This document shows positions 29,134-39,700 of a stretch of DNA of 64,000 nt, piece by piece. The number at the start of each line of letters is the position of its first letter. The first letter of the stretch is position 1. The stretch covers positions 62,001 through 126,000 of the forward strand of contig JAPJBO010000400.1 in assembly GCA_030068145.1 (NCBI GenBank). The letters run 5' to 3'. The notes beneath the pieces were generated by a model. That model saw only the letters and a program-made list of their open reading frames with translations. It was not told where the DNA came from and made no database searches. Source of the stretch: Diplonema papillatum (lineage: Eukaryota; Euglenozoa; Diplonemea; Diplonemida; Diplonemidae). A program made the translations under genes and the position numbers.

Positions 29134-30712
29134 TCGAAGAAGAAAGCGGACGGAACGTCCACCCCCGTCACCTTCTTAACGAGGGCGACCGCATCAGTTC
29201 AATCGAACGACTTAAATGTTTTCGTTGACCGCACTACCCTGAGCCCAAATCCTGGACGTGGTTTCAGGTGGAAAATTTGGCAAATGATCATGATCAGAAG
29301 GTCCTACTTGGGCGGTTCAGTTTCCTCACACATTGCATGTGGCTAAGAATAAAAACAATGGCGCCGAGATCTCGTGGCGAAAAACCAAGGATGAAAGCAA
29401 AGTACAGATGTACTATTAAAAAAAAAAGAAAACAACGAAACAAACAACTAAGAAAAAGGAGTTGGTTTGTTTTCGCCCGGAAAAAGAAAGAAAAAGCTTT
29501 TGGGTAACAAGAAAACAGGACAGAAGCGCAAAAGAAAAGAAAGCCGCGCAATTAGAAAGCACCTGGCACTAGCTGTCGTCGGAAAAAAATGAAGGCAAAG
29601 CAAGAAAAGAGCACGAGAATGCGCAGACTCTGAGGACAGCAGGTGGATAGTGAGCTTTTCCAGACGCATCAACAACAGGTATCGGTATCCTCGCTAGCCA
29701 ACCCAAAACCGTGCGCCTCTCACTGGCGTGACCAGTCGTTCTTTTTTTTTGTTTCTTTCACCCTTTGCTATCTTCGCTCTGCTACGAGGCTGCCAGCTCG
29801 TCGGACGAGGCCTTTGGCCGGAGGCGAGAAGTGTCGGGCGTGGGCCCACAACTTCGCAGTCGTAGCTGGTGCAGCTTTGGGGGGGCACAGGCCCGCCTGC
29901 GGAATGTCAGCAGACTCTTATTGACACTGTTGTTGACAGCAGGTGGAAAGTGAGCTTTTCCAGACGCATCAACAACAGCCACAAAAAGCAGCCCGACTAG
30001 GACACAACCGCAAACGGAACCCAAAAACAATCGGAAACCCCAGGAAAGTTTGATCCACACCGGTGTGGGTTCATAAAACGCCTGCAAAATGTGTCGCCAA
30101 ACCGCCGGGACCCTGAAAGGACCCTGAAAGGACCCTGAAAGGACCCTGAAAGGACCCTGAAAGGACCCTGAAAGGACCCTGAAAGACAGGTATCGGTCTC
30201 CTCGCTTGCTTCACGCACTTCGACGAGCGGCAAACGTGAACAATTGAGCTGAGTCGGCAGATGGCGACCGGACGCAATTTCCGAGACTCGGATTTTCCGG
30301 GCGGATGTTCTCAACTTGGCAGATGCATACTACACTCGTGCCCGTCCCCAGGTTTCCTTGCGTCGCGATCTTCGACTTGTGCAACATCGCGAGAAAACAG
30401 GGTGATGGGGTAAGAAAGTTGAAGTATTGCTGAAGATAAAGTCGTGTCATCTGAGGAGGGAATCTCAGGGCCGCCCACATGATAGCCGTTAAGCATTGAG
30501 TTCTTTTAAGTACATGAACCACATGGATTAGCATGCACTTCATCACATCATCCACGTTAAGCAGTGTGAACTTGAAATGCAGGTACAACGTTAAGCAGCG
30601 GCTGCCGGCTTATCCCGCGACACCTTTTATATGTAGTTGGTTATCATGAATAGACAAGCATTATAGAAAGTAGCGTTGGCACTCTTACAGGTTCGTTCCC
30701 TCGTTAAGAAGA
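29134..30712. other. Intergenic DNA with direct repeats and a minisatellite
   Basis: No gene. A 44-bp segment (GACAGCAGGTGG...CATCAACAACAG) occurs at 29636-29679 and 29935-29978. The sequence following the first copy (GGTATCGGTATCCTCGCT) is found again only at 30189-30206, so about 200 bp separates it from the second copy. An 11-bp unit GACCCTGAAAG is repeated seven times at 30109-30185. A segment at 30498-30538 matches 56292-56331. Confidence 0.7.
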
Positions 30713-30856
30713 GGAATAGTTGAGTCGCAGCTTTTCTTCCTTTTTTTACACCTCGCTTGTCACAAGGGGGCAATCGGTTTCTTTTTGGGCTTTCTGCTGG
30801 AAGGTTTTCTGACACCCGCAATCGTGAGCAACCCAAGAGTCTTAGTCAACTATTCC
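30713..30856. mobile_element. MITE-like inverted-repeat element, family D
   Basis: Perfect 11-bp terminal inverted repeats, GGAATAGTTGA and TCAACTATTCC, enclose 122 bp with no coding. A related element lies at 43606-43773, and single right ends at 31624-31632 and 55638-55647 with similar upstream sequence (a pyrimidine-rich stretch, then a CCGAC/GACTCCC word). Size, inverted ends and dispersal fit a miniature non-autonomous DNA transposon; no clear target-site duplication was seen. Confidence 0.65.
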
Positions 30857-31733
30857 CCGCTTTTAAAGAAGAAATTGTTTGTTACGTGATGACGAGCTTC
30901 CAAAAGCACGGCAATGTTTCCGTAGTGAAAAGTACAAAACACTGTGGCAAGACAGACTGAGAGAAAAAGTTGAGTCGCAGCTCCATTGGGGTACTTTGAG
31001 TTGAAAGTCCGAGATATTAGAAGTCTCTCCAAGTTGACCGTACGCGGTGCTGTTGCCGGCATGCGTCGTGTGTTCGTTCTCCTGCAGTCACATCAGGGAT
31101 AGAATGACAGGCGTGCATCAGTAAACTGCTGCTTGTCCTACCGCAGTGACGACAAAGCCTGGTTTTCGAGCAAATGGGGAGTAGTCGTGTGCCGTCGTAT
31201 ATTCCGTACGCTGGACCGAGTCGAGAGCCTATTCTTAGACCCAGTGTGCTTCGAAAAACGCCGGGTTTAGAGTACCCTGCTTCAGAAATCCTTTTTGCAC
31301 GTATTGCCAACGCACGAGCAGATACTAGCAGCAATGAAATTCGCTTGGCCGTTCCGGCCTTATCCACGGATACAACAGGCAATGGCCGCCGGCGGATATG
31401 CAATTTGTCGTACGTTGGGCTGCAGGCATGACTCTTTGGTTTTTGTTGAACACAAATTCCGATCCTTCCGTACAACAGAGCGAAATACAACGTTTTGAGT
31501 GGCTCTTGACGAACACATACACCCAAGCATACGTCGACGGAGGAGACGGAAGAAATGTGAAAACGGGGTTTTGCCTGCAGGCTTTTCGACTCCCGCAATT
31601 GTGAGCGACTCAAAGAGATCTCGTCAACTATTGCCTGCAGAATTTGCATACTTTCAGTTAAAAAAGAAGAAACCGACAGCGGGCGGTCTCGCAACGAGGC
31701 CGAGCAGGGCAGACGTTCCGGGGGGAGGACAAG
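30857..31733. other. Intergenic DNA, no gene
   Basis: Contains a partial family D element at about 31570-31660 (CCCGCAATTGTGAGC, then TCAACTATTGCC and TTTGCATACTTTCAG). A 225-codon minus-strand frame crosses it but includes that repeat and resembles nothing. Confidence 0.45.
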
Positions 31734-32060
31734 CTACGATCCGTCTTTTTCGGGGACGACTAGGCATGCACGGGGGAACGTGAGCTTCGTGTTCTTGACT
31801 TCCCATGGGTCGTCAGTCGGTTTCTCTGGGCCACCGAAGTCGATGTAGACAACGTTGACCATGTCGCGGATGACAGTCCCCGACGTGTCGCAAACTTCGC
31901 GCAGGCTCTCGACCCAGTGTGTCTTTCCCATCTTAGCTCTGCATGTTTCTGCGTTTACGATCTTCACGACAGTGCCGGGCTCGATCCTCTTCTGCTCACC
32001 GTCCGCCTTCACGACCTCCTGCTGGCTTCCGTCAGACATGCTGTCTCCATCCAAAGGCAT
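31734..32060 (-). CDS. Exon 2 of two-exon gene, unknown protein
   Basis: Encodes the last 108 residues of an inferred 151-residue soluble protein: MPLDGDSMSDGSQQEVVKAD, then RIEPGTVVKIVNAETCRAK, VYIDFGGPEKPTDDPWEVKN and LTFPRACLVVPEKDGS before a TAG stop. The alternating strands around GTVVKIVN and NVVYIDFGG suggest a small beta-barrel, perhaps SH3-like, but I recognise no family. GGTGCAG immediately precedes the ATG and fits an intron acceptor; the frame phase (0) matches the donor after exon 1 at 32485. If there is no splicing, translation could start at the ATG at 32060 or at 32039. Confidence 0.6.
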   Translation of the reverse strand: MPLDGDSMSDGSQQEVVKADGEQKRIEPGTVVKIVNAETCRAKMGKTHWVESLREVCDTSGTVIRDMVNVVYIDFGGPEKPTDDPWEVKNTKLTFPRACLVVPEKDGS

Positions 32061-32484
32061 CTGCACCGCGCTGCTGTTCCCACGACCTAACCACAATTCC
32101 GCGTACCAACGCCAACAGATATCAGGCTGCGTGCGTGTTGATTCCTCAAACACTACTCGGCAGCTTTGTGCGCAAAAAAAAAAAAAAAAGAAAAGCGTGT
32201 AACTTTCTCTCCCCTCCACCACCCCCCTTCGGGTTTTTTTTTCTCCTTTCGTCTGACTTTCTTTTCTCGTTGCTGTGTATTCGTCCGCGCGTGAACAGGT
32301 AAATGTGACAGAAATGTTCTCCGCACGTGTTTTTTTCTACTTCTGTCTGAAGTGTATGTGGTGTGTGCGCTCGGATTAATCCTCTTTTCCTACTTCCTTC
32401 TGTTAGTGTGTTTGTGTGTGAGAGTATGTAAGCTTATGGCGTTTAGGGTAAGGTGATACGAGGTGTATCCTACTTGTCATTTAC
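32061..32484 (-). other. Inferred intron, 424 bp
   Basis: Donor on the minus strand is ACACAG|GTAAAT at 32484, a near-consensus GT site, and the acceptor is GGTGCAG at 32061. It contains a run of about 15 T on the minus strand (around 32178-32193). An acceptor just after that T run (CACAAAG) would give the wrong phase, so the downstream one is preferred. Confidence 0.5.
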
Positions 32485-32613
32485 CTGTGTTTCCGTCACG
32501 CTGCTTTTGAGGGCCTGAGACTTCTCTCCGAAGGATCCCGCCACATCCCGGATAGAGCACGGGGAGATGTCAGCTTGGCTATCCGGTATTAGCCTCAAAA
32601 CTTCTGCTTTCAT
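32485..32613 (-). CDS. Exon 1 of two-exon gene, unknown protein
   Basis: Encodes 43 residues: MKAEVLRLIPDSQADISPCS, then IRDVAGSFGEKSQALKSSVT and ETQ. It ends exactly at a GTAAAT donor in phase 0, matching the exon at 31734-32060. The ATG at 32613 is chosen because it starts the coding-like part; the open frame continues upstream about 14 codons, so a longer N terminus or another exon is possible. Confidence 0.5.
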
Positions 32614-33589
32614 TTGCGCGGTGACAGCTGGCACGGGGGTTCGGTCCCGTCGCAACAGCTCACTGCCCCTAACGATAGTGCAAACCCTCTCTCTCTCTGT
32701 GCAATGATACTGGCCTGACTAATTGTTCCAAACTTGCCCGTCACGGTCGGTAGTCGCCACCACAGGTTTCAGCTATGTACGGAGAACAGCGAATAACCTG
32801 TCAGCGGAATGCTGACCACCGTGAGAGAGAGTGTGCGTGTGTGTTGGTATTTTTCAGCTTGCTCCGTTTCCCATACAAACGCGACTCCATGCCCGTAGGT
32901 GCGTGGCAGATCCTTTAATCATCGTCGAATAGTTGGCGGTTTGTCATCCCGCACCCCGAACCCCTTCTGTGTCCTGTCTGGTATTGAGTTCGTGTGATAG
33001 TCGTATAATAATACACCTGCTTCACTAACTCCCGGGGGGACCCATCAGCTTTCTAGGCGCAAGGGACCCTCGTTAGGTTTTCTAGGATAATGCCACTCTG
33101 GATTGGAGTGAAAAGTTCGCTCGAAAACGGGGGTTTTATGATAAATCGAAATGGGCGGAAGGGACCGGTTAAGGGGTCTTGGGGAAGGAAACTCCCGGAG
33201 AGAAGTTGTTCCTCTCGTAAGGTCCAAGTTCGAAGCAAAGGGCCCTGCAAGCAACAACCAGCAGTGACGCGTCTTCGCCCTTCAGGATGGTGAGCATCGA
33301 CGGCCGACGGCATCGGGTGCAGTCGGAGCAATTTGCGCGTTCCACCGCATGTGCCGCGCAGCACTCCTCGCGTCTTGCACCACATGTACAATGGAAAGCG
33401 GTCATGCGTGGGATGTGGGCTGGCGAAAGGAAGGTGCCTGAGGCACACACAACCTCCTCTCCCGGTCTAGCCATCACGGACTAGCTGCGCCTGCACACCG
33501 AGTATCCGGCAGGCACTGGCTGGGTCTCGCCCACGCACTGACATTCTGCGAGCCTCAAAACCCACAGCTTCTGGACTGTCGCACAGTAC
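32614..33589. other. Intergenic or intronic DNA, no gene recognised
   Basis: Lies between the unknown two-exon gene and the SPT small-subunit exon. It should hold the remaining SPT exon if that gene is intact, but I could not find a matching hydrophobic stretch in the right phase after an AG acceptor. CT/GA and TG simple repeats occur near 32690 and 32835. Confidence 0.4.
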
Positions 33590-33596
33590 CCCCCCC

Positions 33597-33813
33597 CTTC
33601 GTGTTAGCGTCGCCTACCTAACCTAAAGGCACCTTTTCCTAAAAAGGCGACACTAACACGGGAAGTTGTTGGTGAGGATGAGACATTCTTCATGCAAATA
33701 CAGTGAACCCTATTGAGAACCGTCTTCCCGTGATAGTGTCGCCTCGCGTTTTCAGGCAGAATGGCGACACTGACAAGGGCTAAACGGAGGCGACACTAAC
33801 ACGGGGAGGGTGG
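33597..33813. mobile_element. MITE-like element with GTGTTAGTGTCGCC ends
   Basis: CGTGTTAGCGTCGCC at 33599-33613 is mirrored by GGCGACACTAACACG at 33787-33804 region, and further copies in both directions lie inside (about 33646-33661, 33728-33742, 33763-33775). The nested inverted copies can fold into several hairpins. No coding. This looks like a small DNA transposon, or two overlapping copies. It sits just past the splice donor of the SPT small-subunit exon, so probably within its intron. Confidence 0.6.
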
Positions 33814-33862
33814 GGTACGTACAGAGTTAACTCGAACAGCAAAGGGCGATAAAAGCGCATAC

Positions 33863-34052
33863 TAAGAACTATCTCTTCCCAGGGCTCCATCATGTAGATC
33901 GCGGTGTTTATTTTGTACTGCACGTACTTCAGCCGAAGGAAGTAGAACGGATTCCATTGGGACGGCAGCGGCTTCAAGGCCGGAAGAACCAGCGGTTCGG
34001 TGCTCCAGTCAGGCACGTTGTACTTCTTGGAGACCGTCGTGTGGTCAGTCAT
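33863..34052 (-). CDS. Serine palmitoyltransferase small subunit, exon 1
   Basis: Sixty-three codons plus one base. After a proline-containing N terminus comes NPFYFLRLKYVQYKINTAIY then MMEPWEEIVL. The membrane segment followed by IYMMEPWE is the hallmark of the small activating subunits of serine palmitoyltransferase (human form: LYMLEPWERTVFN). These bind the catalytic dimer in the ER membrane and raise its activity and set acyl-CoA choice in sphingolipid synthesis. The exon is placed to end at 33863 before GTATGC; phase 1 with a leading A would allow the Asn that follows in relatives. If unspliced, the frame runs on for 26 codons, ending inside the neighbouring MITE, which seems less likely. 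The second exon was not found. Confidence 0.7.
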
Positions 34053-36075
34053 GTTTACCCCCCCTGCTTAGCCCTAGAGCAATCCTGCGGAAGCGCTAAT
34101 CCCCCGGTTTCAACTACTGCCCTGGGTGCAGTGTGGTGAAAACTCAAGCAACAGGTTGCTCCCTCCCACCTCCCGCTGCACCAATCCTCGCCACACGAGC
34201 AACGCAAGCTAAGGCAACCGCCATCATCATCTTGGCGCAGGAGTGGAAGCGATCCTCTGGTTCGAATCCTGCTCCGTGCCTTTTTTTCGCCCCGGCTGAG
34301 GGGGAGCCTTTAAATGTCTTTTCTCGATTCGCATACTGTCTATTTCAAGGCGTTTTGGACGTCGTAACGTTGAACTCGCGTGGCTGGGTGGACCGGCTGG
34401 TGTCTGGCTGAGGAAGGACGGGTTGGCTGGGATAGGGATTGGATTGGCAGGCGCTTGGCGTCACCCACCGAGGTCCCGCAGCGTGCCAAAGAAGCCAATA
34501 ATAAGCAGGAGAAACTGCTACGCGACTTGCGGCTGTCTCGGGAGGGTCGAGGGAAACGCGCTCGAAACTAAGGAAATGCTCCAAGGAAAGCGTGGTAGAG
34601 GATGCCAAAAAAGAGGGGGGGGGGGGGATGCAAGAACGTGCTTCAAACGGTCAACACTGCACCGGTCCCATATCATCAGCGCGGGTGTGTCTGCAGATAA
34701 GTTTTGTTGGTTGTAGCTTGTCATGCCAGCAGCAGACCCGTCTCGGGAAGGTTCCTCCAACCGCGGCTGAGCAAAACCCCAGGGGAGCTTCACTTATGGC
34801 TCGGGCGCACCGATTTGTCTTCTTATTTACGGTGGCAACCTGCGAAGCAAACTCCGCAGCACACTAGGCGTGGGCATACTCCGCAGCAGCGTAATTTGCA
34901 ACTTTTTTGCATGACCCCCTCTTTTGGCATCGTCTCCAAGGCGCAGCAATCCACGCAACAAGGTTCCTTTTTTCGGGCCCAGGTAGATGGCTAGTGTTGC
35001 TTGTTCAGTGCACAAACAGGACAAAAACTTGGTTGCATCGGGGGGGGGCAGATGTTCTGTCGTTTATCCGACGCTCGGGATCGACTTTTGTCGTGACCAC
35101 GTCTATTTATCTATATGTATTCGTTTCCAAACCTGTGTCGAGTATGTTACTGCTGTGGATTCACCTGCGAGCAACGTGTGCGGCTTTCGGTGGCGGCCGC
35201 ATTGACGGGTGCTCTTGGCCCCAGACCCCTTATGTTCGTTATGTACCCTGCCATAGTGACGAATATCGCCTGCAGGTACAGGCTTCACGTGGCGAGGGAG
35301 TACGATCGGAGGCTGCGCAGCGTTCAGCTCGCCAGCGCCAGACGGCCGAGGCACACAGACAAAAGGTCGCTCTGGTTGAATATCGGCGAGGCACGAGTGC
35401 GTGCCAAGTGAACCGTGCCCAGGGAAAAGGTGCTGCCCAGGGTGCAGAAAGCTTTCTCGGCAAACCCTTGGTCAAAATCAAGAGTGTTACGAGTTCCAGC
35501 ACTAGGAACCCGGGGCTCCTCGCAAAAGGTTTCGCAACGCGTCTGTCCACAGCGGCAAGCCGTGGTCGGATTTTGAACGTGCCTTTACTCTGGAGGCACT
35601 TTTCTCCGAACCCCCAACTCCCGTCTTGCGGATGGCGGCAACCTCGTGGGGGGTGCGTTGAATGTTGGCTGCGGGTCCGTGTTTTCCCTTTGGTGGTATC
35701 TGCGCATCTACTACGTGGTGGTGGATACGTACCTACATACTACCTACAGAGTACGCTGTACCATGTAGGTGATACACCCATGTATGGTGGATACGTAGTA
35801 TTACGTGGTGGTATGTGGTGATACCACTCCCCAGACGTGTACCACGAGTGGCTGCCTGAGGTCATCCTGAGGAGAAGAGATGGTGTCGTAGCATCCACGC
35901 ACTAGGCGTCCCCAGCTGTAGAGGGCGCCAAGAAACGAAACATGCCGCGCGCAATGCGGTTTCGTGGGGTTCTTCTCCCTCAATTTCCTGTTTTCGTCCC
36001 GTCCTGGCGGGAGTGTACACCGAGGGGAGGCCGCCACTCAGAGGCATCGCGTTGTGCGCGCTCTGCTGTCTCGGG
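34053..36075. other. Intergenic DNA with repeats
   Basis: No gene supported. It contains a short family C copy (34626-34790: GCAAGAACGTGCTTC, ATCATCAGCGCGGG, TCTGCAGA). At 34225-34291 there is a GGTTCGAATCC box followed by T7, but no cloverleaf. At 35700-35850 GTGGTGGATACGTA-type words recur, similar to the array at 4235-4600. Confidence 0.5.
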
Positions 36076-36606
36076 TCATTCGTTGTCGATCGCGTCGTGT
36101 TTGGACGGGGAGCAGCTGCGGGAGTATGGCGCGGATTTGTCCAAGTCGACGACAACCCAACTTTTCGGCGAAGAAGGGATGGTGATGGCCTGCACCGTGA
36201 CGCTGGTCAAGTGCAGCGACTGCGCCACCGGCGACGACAGCAAGTCGGAGAGGTGCAGCAGCACGACGCACGTCGACAAGAAGAGCCCAACGCCACAAAC
36301 GACGTTTTGCTGGCCGACCTCAGTGGGGTCGAGGGCGAACACGCGATGGGAGCGCGGACGGACGACGCTGTACAGGGCGAAATTGATGCACACCAAACTC
36401 GCCACCTGCAGACACCGGAAAGTCCGACTGTTCTCCGCAAGCGGAAACCACATGCCAATTAGCCCACCACCGGCCAGAAGCCCCCCGGTGACTTTTACAC
36501 GCATGGTGATCCCGCCCTGCAGGCCGCTCAGCAGTGTAAACCCGAATATGACCAAGAACATCGACGTGTACGACGTCAGTGATCTCGCATGCCGGTAGCT
36601 CGTCAT
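36076..36606 (-). CDS. Small four-helix membrane protein, unknown family
   Basis: A 176-residue protein with four hydrophobic stretches: MFLVIFGFTLLSGLQGG (about 16-32), VTGGLLAGGGLIGMWFPL (about 39-56), CLQVASLVCINFALYSVV (about 65-82) and VVCGVGLFLSTCVVLLHLSD (about 102-121), followed by a soluble tail ending KHDAIDNE. The tight spacing of four helices resembles many small tetraspan proteins, but I see no family signature. The ATG at 36606 is the first in frame; 36561 (MFLVIF) is an alternative that starts directly at helix 1. Strand agrees with all other genes. Function unknown. Confidence 0.6.
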   Translation of the reverse strand: MTSYRHARSLTSYTSMFLVIFGFTLLSGLQGGITMRVKVTGGLLAGGGLIGMWFPLAENSRTFRCLQVASLVCINFALYSVVRPRSHRVFALDPTEVGQQNVVCGVGLFLSTCVVLLHLSDLLSSPVAQSLHLTSVTVQAITIPSSPKSWVVVDLDKSAPYSRSCSPSKHDAIDNE

Positions 36607-36954
36607 CACTCGGCCGCGATCATGCGGGACCCCCAACTATTTGGCTGACTGTCGCACAATCGAAGAGACGAAGGAGGGGGGGCTGTTTCTTCTTGCCTGT
36701 GGTGGAGGGGCTATGGAACGTGCTTTTCGGCAATCAGTTCCGAAGCATGCTATTTAGTACGAGCCCGTGAACAGTCGTCATGGCACCTGCACGCCATGTT
36801 TTCAGTTGCAGCTGTGGGCGGGCAAGTACAGTATTTTTGCCGTGTGTGTGGGTCGGTCCCCGACTGTCCACAGCCGTATCAATCAACTGATACGGCTGGT
36901 TAGTTTTTACTTGACGCTGGAATCTCCTCCGCCTCCGGCTTTTTTTCTAGCATT

Positions 36955-37090
36955 TTCTTTTCGTAGTAACAAGGCATTGTAAACACGAATGTGAACGCCG
37001 GCAGCGTGTTTGGGAGAAGATTGGCCTAACGAGCATATTCACTCACTACCATCCACTAGCAGGCTAATCCTCCCCCGGCACGTACAAACA
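36955..37090 (+). repeat. Dispersed repeat family F, copy 1
   Basis: Shares with 41158-41295 the ordered words TTTTCGTA.TAACAA, TTGTAAACACGAA, GGCAGCGTGTTTGGGAGAAG, CACTCACTA, AGGCTAATCCTCCCCCGGCA and CGTACAAACAAA. About 80 percent alike by eye. No coding. Confidence 0.85.
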
Positions 37091-39364
37091 AACACACGCC
37101 TATTCTTTTTCGGTGTCGGCAACCAAGATCTGATCTCAAAAACGCCCCGCCGAGGCTCGCGCTAGCAACGCCGCTCTTCACGCATACCACACGTTTTTAG
37201 AGTCAAGATTCGCACGAAACTCCGTTCTATTTCCATCCTGGACGCCAATGCGTTTTCGGCAGGTGACTTGTTTCGCAACGCAACCTTGAATGCTGGCTAC
37301 TTCTAGAATTCACTGTCCGTGAGGCACGCAAGCACATGGTTCTACTTGGCTCTGGCAGTGCGGGTCTGAGTCGGGCTTCGATCCTTGCAGCACAATCCTA
37401 AGACGTCTAGTCGACTCCTCCATGCAACACCCGCACACGGTTCACGAGTAAGGGCGAAGAGGCACAAACAAGTAACAACTCCGAACATATACTGCGCCCG
37501 GTTCACTCACGAGGATCGGCGCTAGAACAACACTTTTTTTTCTTCTGAACAAATTCTTTGAATGCGACGGTGGATACAAAAACAAGCAGATAAACTGGCA
37601 GTGGTCGGAGAAACAGCCCTTCAGGGAATACTTGAAGCCGCAAACCCGTACGGACTTGCGTTCGGGCAGAAGACTACTACCTTGCATCAAGTCCTTCTTC
37701 TTCGGACAAAGGAGAAGAACGACGATGTTTTGAACCAGTTACGCCTCACCGCACGAAACCGGTGGTTTTGACGTGGGGTTTCAGCGGGAACCCCCATCTC
37801 TTGTGGCGTTGGGCATCGGCATGCTGATGGGCACCACATCGGGTCACGCCTTCCGCTGGTGCAACTCGTGACGGTTACAATCGCGGCCGGCGTAGTGCAA
37901 ACCCACGTACACTACACGAGTGATCCCGATTTAGTGGTTGAGGAAGATGCAAGCATGGAGACTGCTACAGTAGTTCTGCCCAAGACTTGAGCACGTGCCT
38001 CGTGTGGGGCAGGTGGGCCTGTGGCCCGCTTAGGGAACTCTGGAGTCCGAAAAAGAAAGAAAGGAAGAGCGAAGGCTGCGTGTTCACAAGGCGACGCCGA
38101 GGATTGGGGACTTCTCCAATAGTGGTGGGTGTTAACTGCTTCTGTACCCCCCCCGAAAACCCGTAGTGCGTAGTTCGTACGTAGTTCGTGCGGGGTTTGT
38201 GAACCGGCGAGGACTACATTTTATAAGTGTACTGGATCATTTCGCCGCAGTGACAAGTTGTATAAGCCTTGTCAGGACCGTTTAAACCAACTCAGTTAGC
38301 CACCAGCTGCCTACGGAGTCACATACATGGAGTCTAAAAATGCAGCCCCACCCCGCATTGCGGAGTTCCTGCGTACTTCGCTGCTTCGGCTTTCGGGGGT
38401 ACCAGTTTCTTGAAACCTTTTACGGCCATCATTTTTTCATGGATCAGCTGATGCCGAACACTGACAATCCCCGCATGTGTCCTCAGAGCCAATCCTTTTC
38501 CCGAAGTTACGGATCCAGTTTGCCGACGTCCGTCCCTTACCTACATTGGTCCGTCGGCCACAGCGCAAAGCCGTGAGCCATTTGCCCCCCCCCCATTTAC
38601 GAGTTGGCCAGTTCTTCTTACTGAAAGTGGATCAGTTTTCCTTCAGAATCCTGCGCCCGGCATCAAAGCATTCCCTCTTGAGCATACGAACTCGCTGGGG
38701 TGGCTCTGATCATGCGTTCTAGTCGACGGAGGGTTGTCGCATTTTCTCTTTGAATAAGCCCTGCCTTGTAGGAAACGCTAGGCGTTCCCGCGAAGCAGGT
38801 GTTTATTTCAAAAGAAAACGGGTTGCACCAACACGACGAAATAGTGGCAACGGCGTTGGCTTGCCGATGACTTCCCTGTAACGCACACTGCAACCCGAGT
38901 GTCTATCGGTTGCGACACGCACTAAACAACCGTAACTGAAAGGTAACACGAGGGGCCCCGTCAAAGGGAAACCTTTCCGCTAACGCAACAACACCCCGAC
39001 CAGTTCACGCAAAAGAACTGCTTTGTTGCTAGGTGGAAGTCGTCGTTCGTGATTGTTTGCGATTGGCCCTTGCAGCTCTTTGTTCCACCTCCCGCCAACG
39101 GATGCGGCTTGCAGACTGTTTATCACGACCGTTCCGGGGATGGGGTGGCGGTGGCGTTCTCCCAGCAGCGAAAAAGTATCGTTTTGATGCTTGCGTTTCA
39201 TTAACAACGGAACAAAAATGGCGGAACTTGTGAAGAGCAGAAGTGGTCACCTCAGGATCGAGGAGGCGGGCCTGTCGAACGATGCCTGAAGAAGAAGAGG
39301 CTGCAAGCGGCATCCCGTGCGTCCAGAAAGAAGCCTTTTCCTGTGCACTACACAGCGTGAAGGG

Positions 39365-39700
39365 GGTGGTTTTGCAACAACGTGCTTGGAATAGATATGT
39401 GCTCAGCACCGCTCTGGTCCCGTCTGCGCCGTGCTTCGGTCCTTTAAGTCACAGACACGAAAGGCGGACCATCATCAGCGCGGATCCTCAGAGTCTGCAG
39501 ACAGGACAGTGGTGTAAGTCTGGTTTGTCAGGCGGCTGTTAGCAGCTCGTCACAGCCAGGACCACCCGTGCCACCAAAGCAGGCGAATCCGTCACGGGAG
39601 GAGGGGGAGGAGGCCCCTACTGTGTCTGAGCAATCAGTTAAAAAACTCAGGGTCCCGGGGGTGGCAGTCTGCGAAGTAAACTCCGCAGAGCACAGTGGAC
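39365..39700 (+). repeat. Dispersed repeat family C, most complete copy
   Basis: Same order of words as 25727-26030: AACAACGTGCTTGGAATAG, CCGTCTGCGCCGTGCTTCGG, GCGGACCATCATCAGCGCGG, a single CTGCAGACAGGACAG unit, GTCAGGCGGCTGTTAGCAGC and CACAGCCAGGACCAC. The tail continues to a GTAAACTCCGCAG word that also occurs near 34850. Confidence 0.85.

Noticed and set aside
31017-31694. 225-codon minus-strand frame
   Set aside because: Overlaps a dispersed inverted-repeat element, lacks coding bias and has no recognisable domain.
34225-34291. Possible tRNA gene with GGTTCGAATCC box and T7 terminator
   Set aside because: Acceptor and T stems do not pair and the A box is poor; likely chance or an old tRNA-like repeat.
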